DNA of 64,000 bases from Actinomycetaceae bacterium (GTDB lineage Bacteria > Actinomycetota > Actinomycetes > Actinomycetales > Actinomycetaceae), in NCBI GenBank assembly GCA_028724265.1, contig JAQYDG010000008.1, forward strand, positions 62,001 through 126,000. Direction: 5' to 3'. The notes beneath the pieces were generated by a model, which was given only the letters and a program-made list of their open reading frames with translations, did not search any database and was not told the origin of the DNA. Made by a program: the position numbers and the translations under genes. Positions 27,005-35,864 of the stretch are shown here, in pieces (the stretch's first letter is position 1; each line of letters starts with the position of its first letter).

Positions 27005-28105
27005 TCAGAAAGACGTGATAACAGATCTGGCAACTTCACCGTGCTTCTGTGCCTGGTATCCCTCGTTGATCTCGTCGATGCTGATCTTGCGCGACACAAG
27101 GTCATCGAGATTCAAACGCCCCTGCTTGTACAGGCGAGCATACATGGGGATATCGTGCTTGATATTCGTTGACCCCATGTACACACCCTGCACCTTCGCT
27201 TGCTTGGTGAGGAGGCCACGAAGCATGGGGATAGAGAACTCCTCCTGCGGCGGGCGCATGCCGATAAAGTAGGCGCCACCACCCACACCCACAGATGCTG
27301 CAGCCTGCTTTTCTGTGACGTCAAGCCCGATCACCTCAAACGCATGATTGACCCCACCACCGGTGATGCCTTGGATAGCCTTCACAGGGTCTTCAGATCC
27401 GGAATTGATCGTGTGCGTCGCACCGAATCGCCGCGAGAGTTCGAGCTTCGAATCAGACAGATCAACAGCGATAATCGTGGAAGCACCCGCAATCTTCGCG
27501 CCTTGGAGAACATTCAGGCCAACACCGCCTGCACCGAAAACTGCGACCGAATCGCCAGGTTGCACATGTGCCGTATTGATTGCGCCGCCTGCACCTGTGA
27601 TCACACCGCAACCCAAGATGGCCGCTTGAGCAAGCGGAATATCCTCCGTGACTTTTACAAGCTGATTCTGGTGAATCACCACATACTCCGAAAACGCACC
27701 CACACCCCATGCCTGGGACACCGGCTCGCCCTTCAACGAGATACGCGGAGGCTGATCTGGAGTCCGCAGCGTATCCTCCGGATGCTGACACTGATAGGTG
27801 CGCCCATCTAAACACGCCTCGCAGTGTCCGCAAAACTGGACGAGGGATCCGACAACGATGTCGCCGACGGCAAAATCCGTGACGTCCGGCCCAACTTCCT
27901 GAACGACGCCAGCAAGTTCATGGCCAGCTACCAGCGGGAATGGATAGATGCCATAGGGATCTTCAACAAGATGGATATCCGAAGCGCACAATCCAGATCC
28001 GAGGGTTTTCACAAGAACTTCTGCGCCGATTGGATCGGCTATATCAACAGTTTCAATTGTGAACGGTTCGCCGAGAGCGTGCACCACTGCTGCTTTTGAT
28101 TTCAC
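27005..28105 (-). CDS. Zinc-dependent alcohol dehydrogenase (MDR family)
   Basis: 366 residues. Catalytic zinc ligands are Cys in GLCASDIH and His-Glu in GHELAGVV. The structural zinc site is the four-Cys loop FCGHCEACLDGRTYQC. The NAD-binding motif is VAVFGAGGVGLN with Asp in IIAVDLSDSKL, indicating NAD rather than NADP. The family oxidises alcohols; closest types are class III-like or mycothiol/aryl-alcohol dehydrogenases, but the substrate is unknown. The start is GTG after AAAGGGAG. It is not coupled to neighbours. Confidence 0.92.
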   Translation of the reverse strand: MKSKAAVVHALGEPFTIETVDIADPIGAEVLVKTLGSGLCASDIHLVEDPYGIYPFPLVAGHELAGVVQEVGPDVTDFAVGDIVVGSLVQFCGHCEACLDGRTYQCQHPEDTLRTPDQPPRISLKGEPVSQAWGVGAFSEYVVIHQNQLVKVTEDIPLAQAAILGCGVITGAGGAINTAHVQPGDSVAVFGAGGVGLNVLQGAKIAGASTIIAVDLSDSKLELSRRFGATHTINSGSEDPVKAIQGITGGGVNHAFEVIGLDVTEKQAAASVGVGGGAYFIGMRPPQEEFSIPMLRGLLTKQAKVQGVYMGSTNIKHDIPMYARLYKQGRLNLDDLVSRKISIDEINEGYQAQKHGEVARSVITSF

Positions 28106-28427
28106 GTTAGTCTCCCTTTCACTATGACGTGGTGGGTCATGTTGCTATTTCCTGCATGCTGCCGTAGAAATCGCTCGCACCACAGGAGCGTATGACCCAA
28201 GCGCCAGCCAGTGAGCGAAAGCGATATGCGCATCGGCGCGTTCGGTCTTCGTCACTCCGATCACACCGAGGAAATATGAGCTAGCTTACACGCCGTCATC
28301 CATAAATAATGTGACGTCCCACACATCGCACTGATGGCGGCTTCCGCCACCGTACGATCACGCCGGTCGGCTACATGCGATCGATTGTTCGTCACACCAT
28401 TCAGCTCAACCAGCGTGACAACCAGTC
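28106..28427. other. Intergenic region between pabAB and the alcohol dehydrogenase gene
   Basis: No gene seen in 322 bases. A small hairpin TGGCGG-CTT-CCGCCA lies at 28335-28349, roughly 80 bases beyond the pabAB stop as read on the other side; it has no T-run. The dehydrogenase promoter is presumably near 28106-28200. Confidence 0.4.
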
Positions 28428-30557
28428 TTATTCGTCCAGCCAACGCAGCGGAGCAGCCATCTTCAACAGCATTTCCTGCCGCTCAGCCGCAGGATCAGAG
28501 TCCAGAACAATAGCGCCGCCGGCGCCCACGCTGAATTCCTCGTGGCAGTACACAGCAGTGCGAATGATGATATTCAGATCCGCGTCACCGTTATCGCCAA
28601 TCCACCCCAGAGCACCAGAATAGATTCCCCGCCCTGCCCCTTCGAGCTGATCGATAATGTTGCATGTACGTTCTTTCGGTGCTCCCGTCATCGAGCCGCC
28701 TGGAAACATAGCCGCCACCACATCCTTGATGGACGTTCCAGGCTTCACGTGCCCGATGACACGCGCCAAGAGCTGATGCACAGTTTCAAAAGACTCCACC
28801 TGCATACCCTCCGGCACCTGCACACTGCCCGGTTCGCACACGCGGGCTAGGTCGTTTCGCAGTAAATCAAGCACCATCAGCAATTCGGCGCGGCTCTTCG
28901 GATCAGTGAGCAGCTGGTGCCGCGCGCGCTGGTCGGTGACGGGATCCGTTCCCCGAGGCAGAGTCCCCTTAATGGGCTTCGTCCGCACCCACCCTTGACG
29001 AATATTCACGAACGACTCCGGAGATGTGCACAAAACAGTTGCTTCCGGCGTTGCGATGTACGCGCTGTACGGAGCTGGATTAGCCGCTCGCATTCGCGCA
29101 TAGATGGCGCTCAACCGATGCGAATCCAGGCTGCACTGCACAGCAGCCTCGGTGGTCAGGCAGACCTCATAAGAATCGCCACTCACCAAATACTCTTTGG
29201 CTTTGCGCACCTTGCGTTCATAGTCGGCGTCGCTTTCTCGCCGGTGGTCGGGCAGGCTGGCGAGCTTCGCACGCAGATCGTCATCGAGTTCGGTCTGCCA
29301 TTCCTGGGATACGTGAGTGCTGTGGAGGGATTGGTGTTGAGGGGAATGGGCAGCAAGCTGTTGTTCCGTTTGACGAATCCACTCGGCGTCCTGGGCGTCT
29401 GCCACCAGCCATGCCTGCTGGTTCTGATGATCGACGGCTAAGAAACGGTCGGCACGCATCCACACGGCTTCCGGCGTGTTGCTTCTCCGGTGAGCAACAC
29501 GGAAACCAAAGTCAGCCCTCGCTTCATATCCGAGGTATCCCACCCAACCTCCTTTGAACGGAGTAGGAACGTCTGCCACCGCGTCACGTGGAGAGTGCAG
29601 CTCTAGCTGATCCATCACCGTTCCCGCTGGAGCACTACCGCGCAGTTCACCGTCGGCTCCCACCCGATGCACCGCGTCCGGCCACGAAACCAGACACTCC
29701 GACACAACAGGCACTCCAATGTAGGAGTATCGCCCTTCCTCGGTCGTTTGCAGGGCCGAATCCAGCCAGAAGCTGTATGCATGCCCTTCAGATATGACGC
29801 GGTAAGCCTCGAACATATCCGGAACGGGAATCTCACGCACTATCGGCTTGCGCTGCAACGGATGCTGCCGAGGCCGATTTTGCGGCGCCGCGTTCTGCAT
29901 TGCAGGGTTGTGAGCTGCCCGCGCGCGCGTTGCTGGCAGACGCGTTACCGAAGATTGCTCTTCCGGCACATACTGGGCAACGCCAGCAGCGCGAGCCCAG
30001 TGCTGAACGATCTGTACTCCATAGTCCGATTCGCACGATTCGGGATGAAACTGCACACCCCACCAGGGCTTATCCGTGGCGTGAAACGCCATCAACACAC
30101 CGTCATCGCTCAACGCATCTGGCACCAAGCGGCGACGTACGTCGGGCTGTGAATAGTCGGTGACGGCGAGCGAATGGTACCGCACCGCCGCAAAATTCTG
30201 CGGGATCCCAGCCCACATGCCTTGACCCGTGTGCGTAATATGGGCGACTTTCCCATGCATCGGTTGGATGCGCTGCACCCTCGCACCCAAGAGTGTCGCT
30301 AGCAGTTGGTGACCCATACACACACCCAGCACAGGACCGCAGTAGGCCTGCACAAGGTCACCCACAACACCGACATCGGCTGCGTTGTACGGACTTCCGG
30401 GGCCTGGCGATAAAATCACTGCGTCATAGCCGTGCAGTGACACCTGAGGATCATCGAACGGAACCACATCCGGCCACATGCCCAGGGCGGTATAACACAA
30501 GTTCGCCACATTGTAGGTGTACGAGTCGTGGAAATCGACAAGGAGGATATGCGTCAT
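28428..30557 (-). CDS. pabAB: Aminodeoxychorismate synthase, fused glutaminase and synthase (PabA-PabB)
   Basis: 709 residues. N-terminal class I glutamine amidotransferase (about 1-205): nucleophile in GVCMGHQ and the His-Glu pair in VQFHPES. A Pro/Arg/Gln linker follows, then a chorismate-binding domain (about 250-705). The latter carries PIKGTLPRG, whose Lys is the hallmark of PabB; anthranilate synthases have Ala there. Further motifs are ELLMVLDLLRNDLARVCE and FPGGSMTGAPKERT. It makes 4-amino-4-deoxychorismate for folate. The ATG overlaps the stop of pabC (ATGA), so lyase and synthase are coupled. Confidence 0.93.
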   Translation of the reverse strand: MTHILLVDFHDSYTYNVANLCYTALGMWPDVVPFDDPQVSLHGYDAVILSPGPGSPYNAADVGVVGDLVQAYCGPVLGVCMGHQLLATLLGARVQRIQPMHGKVAHITHTGQGMWAGIPQNFAAVRYHSLAVTDYSQPDVRRRLVPDALSDDGVLMAFHATDKPWWGVQFHPESCESDYGVQIVQHWARAAGVAQYVPEEQSSVTRLPATRARAAHNPAMQNAAPQNRPRQHPLQRKPIVREIPVPDMFEAYRVISEGHAYSFWLDSALQTTEEGRYSYIGVPVVSECLVSWPDAVHRVGADGELRGSAPAGTVMDQLELHSPRDAVADVPTPFKGGWVGYLGYEARADFGFRVAHRRSNTPEAVWMRADRFLAVDHQNQQAWLVADAQDAEWIRQTEQQLAAHSPQHQSLHSTHVSQEWQTELDDDLRAKLASLPDHRRESDADYERKVRKAKEYLVSGDSYEVCLTTEAAVQCSLDSHRLSAIYARMRAANPAPYSAYIATPEATVLCTSPESFVNIRQGWVRTKPIKGTLPRGTDPVTDQRARHQLLTDPKSRAELLMVLDLLRNDLARVCEPGSVQVPEGMQVESFETVHQLLARVIGHVKPGTSIKDVVAAMFPGGSMTGAPKERTCNIIDQLEGAGRGIYSGALGWIGDNGDADLNIIIRTAVYCHEEFSVGAGGAIVLDSDPAAERQEMLLKMAAPLRWLDE

Positions 30558-31282
30558 GACAGAGGTGTCGCCTCCTGAAGCCACAGCTCGTTGAGCCTGG
30601 ACACGCGGGTGAGCGTATCAGATCCCGGCGCTCCGCCCTCTGGCCTTCCGCTGCCACGCATTGAGGGCGGTGGAGTTGGGGAAAACGTGAGCATCCGAAA
30701 GCCGTGCAAGGCGTTGGCACTCACAGCGCGCCCTGCTCGAACCGCCGCCACGACGTCGGGAAACGACAGCGGCACAGCACGCACCCGAACGTGCAGCTGC
30801 AACCACTGAACCGTTGTGGAGGGCAGGTTGTGGCCTGCACACGTTACAAACTCGCCCTCGTCATCAATCAGCAGCACGGCACTGGTATTTGTTTCTAGCA
30901 CGCAGCCTTCAGAATCGACAATGAAATAGTCAGTGCCGATTTCATGAGCCGTGTCGGTCAGCCACTGAATATCGGGACCTTTTATCCCTGGGAATTGCCG
31001 CTGATCTCGGATCGCAACACCGGCGACGACCTGCCGAATCTGGCGTTGAGGCGCCGGTCTGTCCTGCCACGTGGAGCGCTCAGCATCTACGCGAATCCGG
31101 GGAAATCGACACCCCGGACCCACACCTGAACCAAGACGAGCGTATATATCGTCAAGTTCAGCAGCCCTACGCCACCCGAAATGTGCTTCCACGGCTGTTT
31201 TCAGTCGCGTCTTGTGGCCTTCCACATTGGTGACGCGGCCATCAACACAAAGGAAGGAATCCATCATCGACTGCGGTGTCAT
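30554..31282 (-). CDS. pabC: Aminodeoxychorismate lyase-like class IV aminotransferase
   Basis: 242 residues, rather short and divergent. Class IV PLP fold: the phosphate/PLP lysine is probably in FPGIKGPDIQWL, which matches the position of G-x-K-H-L-N in PabC. Later ETNTSAVLLIDDEGEFVT is the usual E-x-x-x-S-N/A-x-F-like motif. It would split aminodeoxychorismate into p-aminobenzoate and pyruvate. The overlap with pabAB supports this over a branched-chain or D-amino-acid aminotransferase role. The extreme C-terminus is atypical and rich in Pro/Ser/Gly. Confidence 0.82.
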   Translation of the reverse strand: MTPQSMMDSFLCVDGRVTNVEGHKTRLKTAVEAHFGWRRAAELDDIYARLGSGVGPGCRFPRIRVDAERSTWQDRPAPQRQIRQVVAGVAIRDQRQFPGIKGPDIQWLTDTAHEIGTDYFIVDSEGCVLETNTSAVLLIDDEGEFVTCAGHNLPSTTVQWLQLHVRVRAVPLSFPDVVAAVRAGRAVSANALHGFRMLTFSPTPPPSMRGSGRPEGGAPGSDTLTRVSRLNELWLQEATPLS

Positions 31283-31409
31283 ATCACCTATCTTAACCTC
31301 AAGCAGGCGGCTTCTAGCCCATGGCGCTAAGGTACCGCCACCACCTCACAGGAAGCCGATGCACCTCAACACGCACGAAAACCTCCACGCTCAGCTAGCG
31401 CCCACACGC

Positions 31410-32321
31410 TCAACTGGTGCGTAGCTGACGCGCTGAGGAGCCGCGCAACGCAGCACGGCGAGCAGACTGCCGACGCAGACGAGGCGTAATCACACCGTGA
31501 CGTGGAGCAAAAAGCCAGGCGAGCACAAACCCCGCACCGCTGACCAAGACGATCGTTCCCCCAGCAGGCAAATCCAGCGCCCAGGACAGGTAAAGACCGA
31601 GCAATGCGGCGCCCGCACCCAAACTCGCGGAAACGACCATCATTGATGCCAGCCGCTCCGTCAGCAGCCGCGCTGTCGCAGCAGGGGTTACAAGCAGCGC
31701 GAGAACGAGGATATTGCCGATCGAACGCACCGACACCACCACGGCTACCGTCACCAGAACATCCAACGTCACATCGAGCAGGAACACTGGAAGCCCATTC
31801 GCCCTAGCCGTCTCCCGCTCAAAAGCAACAGCCATCAACGAAGGATTGAGAAAAGCAACGACTGTGACGATCAGAGCCGTCACGATTGCTGCGCTCACAA
31901 CATCCGAACGGGAAACCCCCGCAATAGAACCGAAGAGAACCGATGTGAGCGATCCAGAATAGCCAGGAGCCTTAGAAATAATGACAATTCCAGCAGCGAA
32001 GGACGTCGTCATCAAAAATCCAATAATATTTTGTTCGCTGACGCGAGGAAACTGAGCCAAAATTGCAATAAGAATGGCTGTGATGAGGCCTGCAACTAAA
32101 CCTCCGAGCAGTAGCGAGCCACCCATCAGAAACGCAACGGCAATCCCCGGAAAAACCGAATGCGCCACTGCATCGCCTAAAAATGCCATTCCCCGTAGTA
32201 CCACATGTGTTCCCACCACCGCACATACCACGGCACAGAGCACGGCGACGATCAGAGCCCGAGGCAGAAAAGCTAACAAGGGATTTGTGAGGTCAGCAAT
32301 AAATTCCCACGGCGTCAGCAT
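31410..32321 (-). CDS. Permease of the anchored-repeat-type ABC transporter
   Basis: 303 residues from the ATG after GAGGGAG; a 30-residue upstream extension overlaps the ATPase gene and is unlikely. About eight hydrophobic helices. It has the ZnuB/MntB-type (ABC-3) motifs: GMAFLGDAVAHSVFPGIAVAF near helix 2, SIGNILVLALLVTPAATARLL late in the protein. The C-terminus is Arg-rich. This is the metal-type permease of the operon, overlapping the ATPase stop by seven bases. Homologous sets are described in Propionibacterium-type actinobacteria as anchored-repeat ABC transporters. Confidence 0.93.
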   Translation of the reverse strand: MLTPWEFIADLTNPLLAFLPRALIVAVLCAVVCAVVGTHVVLRGMAFLGDAVAHSVFPGIAVAFLMGGSLLLGGLVAGLITAILIAILAQFPRVSEQNIIGFLMTTSFAAGIVIISKAPGYSGSLTSVLFGSIAGVSRSDVVSAAIVTALIVTVVAFLNPSLMAVAFERETARANGLPVFLLDVTLDVLVTVAVVVSVRSIGNILVLALLVTPAATARLLTERLASMMVVSASLGAGAALLGLYLSWALDLPAGGTIVLVSGAGFVLAWLFAPRHGVITPRLRRQSARRAALRGSSARQLRTS

Positions 32322-33091
32322 AGTACTCCCTCTTCTTGTAACGCATCCTGTGCTAGGTTCAGCCCCTGAAGCAACGGCGAATCCGGCCGAACCTGGAACG
32401 TGGCAGACCACGGCTGCGCGTCAATTACATTTTCAGGCGCCCCGTCAGCATAAATACGCTCACGCAGCAAAATAAGGCGGTCACAACAAGCCTGAGCACT
32501 CGGCAGATCGTGCGTAGACATCAAGAGAGTCTCGCCCTCCCGCGCCAAATTTTGAAAGAGCTGAACAAGAACGTCTTGCGTTGGCATATCAAGCCCTATA
32601 AAAGGCTCGTCAAGCAGAAGCACCGATGGTTTTTTCGCCAGCGCACGCGCAATCAACACTCGCTGACGCTGCCCGCCGGAAAGCTCCGATATAGGTCGTT
32701 GAGCAAGGTCAGCCATTCTGACGCGCGCCAGAGCCGCCGCACTCATCTGGTGGTCAACCCGGCGCACTCGCCCAAATCCCGACATGCGCACGCGTCCTCC
32801 CACCACGGCCTCATAGACCGTCATCGGCAGTTCCCAATCCACATCATGCCGCTGTGGAACATAACCGACAGTGCTCCTCCGCGTCCTCACATCATGACGG
32901 CCATCTACCGATACCATCCCGGAATCGACGGGAATGAGGCCAAGAATAGCCCGCATCAATGTGGTTTTCCCTGCACCGTTGGGACCAAGCAGACCCACCA
33001 ATTGCCCACGCGGGAGGGAAAAACTAATATCACGCAGCACGTGCCGTTTCCCGAGCGTCACATTCAGGTGGGACACCTCAACCGGATTCAC
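32315..33091 (-). CDS. ATP-binding protein of the anchored-repeat-type ABC transporter
   Basis: 258 residues from GTG, which overlaps the upstream stop (GTGA) and follows GGGGAGG; a longer frame starting at 33172 lies inside the upstream gene. Walker A GPNGAGKTT, Q-loop VPQRHDVDWELP, signature [14 protein letters not shown], Walker B VLLLDEPFIGLDMP, switch STHDLPSA. The Q-loop with its VPQ-x-x-x-V-D-W-x-x-P pattern is that of ZnuC/MntA metal importers. A C-terminal extension of ~35 residues follows the nucleotide-binding domain. Confidence 0.93.
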   Translation of the reverse strand: MNPVEVSHLNVTLGKRHVLRDISFSLPRGQLVGLLGPNGAGKTTLMRAILGLIPVDSGMVSVDGRHDVRTRRSTVGYVPQRHDVDWELPMTVYEAVVGGRVRMSGFGRVRRVDHQMSAAALARVRMADLAQRPISELSGGQRQRVLIARALAKKPSVLLLDEPFIGLDMPTQDVLVQLFQNLAREGETLLMSTHDLPSAQACCDRLILLRERIYADGAPENVIDAQPWSATFQVRPDSPLLQGLNLAQDALQEEGVLC

Positions 33092-34197
33092 GCCGCCTCC
33101 CCTTCTGCAGTCTGAGCCTGTGCTTCCGCCAATGCTTCGCGGGAAAGACGTGCAGCACGCCGATGCCTCCACGCCAGAACTCCCAGCACAAGGAGAGCAC
33201 CCATAATTACAAGTGCGGTAATGACGATCGACGTCACCGAAAAAGCATTTTCGCGGTTCGCACTCGCGTTATCACTCGCCTGCTGAGCGCCGCCATGAGA
33301 CTGCACTGCATCACCCCCATGCGCTTGTTCACCTGAGGCTTGATGAGATGCCGCTGAATTCGTGGCATTATCCGGCTCTGGAGCCTGACGAACAGCATCG
33401 TCAGTGACGGAGTCCCCCACGGCAAACCGGAGGGTGGCATGAGCATCATGTTCCTGGTGATTCTTGTCTTTCCCCACCACCTGAATAGCAGCGGTGTATG
33501 CACCAGGCTGGGTAAAGACCCAGTTCGCGTGCACATGAGTGTTCGCTTCCATCCACACGTCTTGTGGTTTTCTGGTGCGGGAATCCCACATCGGCAACGG
33601 ATCCCCAAACGCGCCGTCTTGTAAGAACAGTGCCATATCCCCTGAGCCACGCACACCAGTGAGCCGAAGGTTAGCTCCCCGATCCAGTGTTTTCACAATC
33701 GCCGGATCCTGAGTGTTCCAACCGATCCACACCACGCCCGCAGCCTGGACTTGGGGCACCACATATACATCTTGCCCTGCGCGTGAGGGGAGGAACGAAT
33801 ACTTTTCCCCACTGGGAGCCGGCATCTTCGCCTTGTCTGATACGCGAATAATGACGTCCTTGGTATCTCGCCACACCGCAGGCTGCGCGGAATCGTCACG
33901 AATCAGCAGCTCCCATGACCCGTTCACGAGCTTCGGTCCCATATCAAGATGGCCGGCGCTTATCGTCACGCGCTGCCCGCGTACCACTCGCTCGGACTCG
34001 TCAACGCTCTGCGCAAGACCATCGCCACCTTCCATGACGGTGAGCGCGTGTGCAGGCAGTGGGGCGAGCGCCGAAAAACAGGCTAAAACGGAACTCAGGG
34101 CGAGCACCACCATCCGGAGGGCGCCACGGTGAACACCGCTGCAAGCACCGAGAATGCCAGAATAAATACATGTAACGGAAGAAATGTGATTTTTCAT
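33088..34197 (-). CDS. Membrane-anchored surface protein with one anchored-repeat domain
   Basis: 369 residues. A long signal region ends at LPAHA (about 51). One anchored-repeat domain (about 75-262) starts with ISAGHLD (H83) and closes with THVHANWVFTQPGAYT (H221, H223). A Ser/His/Gln/Gly-rich linker is followed by one membrane helix (about 321-343) and a basic cytoplasmic tail. There is no LPxTG motif, so it is held by the helix, not by sortase. The ATG overlaps the stop of the binding-protein gene. It is probably a membrane-level receptor in the same uptake chain. Confidence 0.85.
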   Translation of the reverse strand: MKNHISSVTCIYSGILGACSGVHRGALRMVVLALSSVLACFSALAPLPAHALTVMEGGDGLAQSVDESERVVRGQRVTISAGHLDMGPKLVNGSWELLIRDDSAQPAVWRDTKDVIIRVSDKAKMPAPSGEKYSFLPSRAGQDVYVVPQVQAAGVVWIGWNTQDPAIVKTLDRGANLRLTGVRGSGDMALFLQDGAFGDPLPMWDSRTRKPQDVWMEANTHVHANWVFTQPGAYTAAIQVVGKDKNHQEHDAHATLRFAVGDSVTDDAVRQAPEPDNATNSAASHQASGEQAHGGDAVQSHGGAQQASDNASANRENAFSVTSIVITALVIMGALLVLGVLAWRHRRAARLSREALAEAQAQTAEGEAA

Positions 34198-35843
34198 TGT
34201 AAACAGGTCCTTAAAGACTGCGCATCGAAACGCATCAGTGACGTGTAGGTATCAACATCCTGCGTGAACTCGTCAGAGAGGAGCGGGCACACCTTCACGC
34301 CGACATCCTGAGCAATTTCCACCAGCGGCGTGTGCATCCGAATATCCGTCGGGGACGCAAACACGGCAGGGATCTTCAGGTTTTTCAGCGTCTGTACCAG
34401 GCGCGAACGATCCGCCACGCTCGGTTCCACCGCAGGGTTCGGCGTCACCAAACCCACAACGGGAATCGAATAGGCATGGGCGAGGTATCCGAAGGAGTCA
34501 TAGCTCGTCACAAGTTTGCGTGTGGACGGATCAATCGCTGAGATCGCGCCCGACACATCCTTATCGAGCTTGTCAAGCTCGGCATCATACTGCTGGCATG
34601 CCCGCGAGTATGCGGCTGCTCCCTGCGGATCCAAACGGACTAACTCGTCCCGCAGCAGAGCCGCATACGCTTTCACGTTGCGCACATCCATCCACAGATG
34701 CGGGTCGATTTCACCGTGAATATGGCTGCCTAGCACTGCTTGCGGAAGCTGGTAGACCTCCGTTCCAGGCCGCTCAATAAAACGAAACTCCGGATCTGCG
34801 GGCACCGGCTGTAGTGCTGTCGATGGCACTTCCACGATGACGGAATCCATCGGCAAGGATTCAACGGCAGGCGAGGCAGGAGAGCCTGAACCATCAGTCT
34901 CCTTACCGCGATTGACCTGATCGACACGCATCGTGAATCCGCCGCTCATGTCCACAGTCACGTCAGCATGTTCTTTTGTGAGGACTCTCAGTGGACGCTG
35001 TGCGTTCATCGTCGGTATCGAGCGCGCAGCTTTCACCGGATCCACGCCAACCGCAAAATGCAGCTGCGTGTCACCGAGCCGTTTCGGATGGTCACCTGTG
35101 GTTTGTGCTGTGAGCCGTAGCGTATACACACCGGCCCTGGTAAAAGCCCACGACATATGCGTGTGTGCGTCAACGGGAAGCTCAAACGCATCGCCATCAA
35201 AACCATCGGCGGAATTGACATACACCTTCGGATGCCCGAAAGTCTCCGTAATATATGCGCTGAGCTCGCCCGGCCCCTGAATGCCAGCAGCGATAATCTG
35301 CACGCCAGCCGATCGATCTGGTGCCTTTCCGCTCACACGTACACCGAGCCACGCCGTGTCCAACGCCGTATTCTCGGTGAGTGTGATCACCTGCGCGCCA
35401 TAACGGGACGCGCCCTCAGCAACCGAGACGTGCCGCACATGCTGTCCGATCGTAGAATCGATGGCCTTGATCTGAGAATGCTCTTCGAGCATCAAGTAGT
35501 TGGACACCGCAAGGTCGGCATACGCGATATCGCGGATAGAGCGCAAGCTCGGCTCGTAGGCGTGCGGATCGGCACCCACCGGCACGATTGAACTGACCCG
35601 AACACGGCCAGCCCCTACATTGTTGACGATATCTGCGAGTAACGGTGTTGTTGTGACGACTCGTACCGGCCGAGCTTCCGAAAACGGCCCTACACCCGGC
35701 TCTGTTGCGGCAACGGGGGTACACCCCGCCAGCATCGAAGCCGCGCCAATAGCCGCCACTACAGATGCCAGGAGGCTAAAAAGGGGCAGCCGATACCGTA
35801 CAAACCTCCCACCCACAGGTTGAGTTTGCTGTTGAGTTTCCAT
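34194..35843 (-). CDS. Substrate-binding lipoprotein with an inserted anchored-repeat domain
   Basis: 549 residues against about 300 for simple ZnuA proteins. The lipobox is MLAGC (C41). The two halves of a ZnuA/MntC-type cluster-9 receptor are visible: DPHAYEPS (H94) and, much later, SHIHGEIDPHLWMD (about 373-386), followed by a helix linker and SYDSFGYLAHAY. Between them (about 145-265) is inserted an anchored-repeat domain closing with AHTHMSWAFTRAGVYT (H227, H229). The family is known as the anchored-repeat ABC transporter substrate-binding protein. Metal-type ligands suggest Zn or Mn; the inserted domain suggests hand-over from the surface proteins. Confidence 0.93.
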   Translation of the reverse strand: METQQQTQPVGGRFVRYRLPLFSLLASVVAAIGAASMLAGCTPVAATEPGVGPFSEARPVRVVTTTPLLADIVNNVGAGRVRVSSIVPVGADPHAYEPSLRSIRDIAYADLAVSNYLMLEEHSQIKAIDSTIGQHVRHVSVAEGASRYGAQVITLTENTALDTAWLGVRVSGKAPDRSAGVQIIAAGIQGPGELSAYITETFGHPKVYVNSADGFDGDAFELPVDAHTHMSWAFTRAGVYTLRLTAQTTGDHPKRLGDTQLHFAVGVDPVKAARSIPTMNAQRPLRVLTKEHADVTVDMSGGFTMRVDQVNRGKETDGSGSPASPAVESLPMDSVIVEVPSTALQPVPADPEFRFIERPGTEVYQLPQAVLGSHIHGEIDPHLWMDVRNVKAYAALLRDELVRLDPQGAAAYSRACQQYDAELDKLDKDVSGAISAIDPSTRKLVTSYDSFGYLAHAYSIPVVGLVTPNPAVEPSVADRSRLVQTLKNLKIPAVFASPTDIRMHTPLVEIAQDVGVKVCPLLSDEFTQDVDTYTSLMRFDAQSLRTCLQ

Positions 35844-35864
35844 TCACATGCCTCTACTGCGCCT

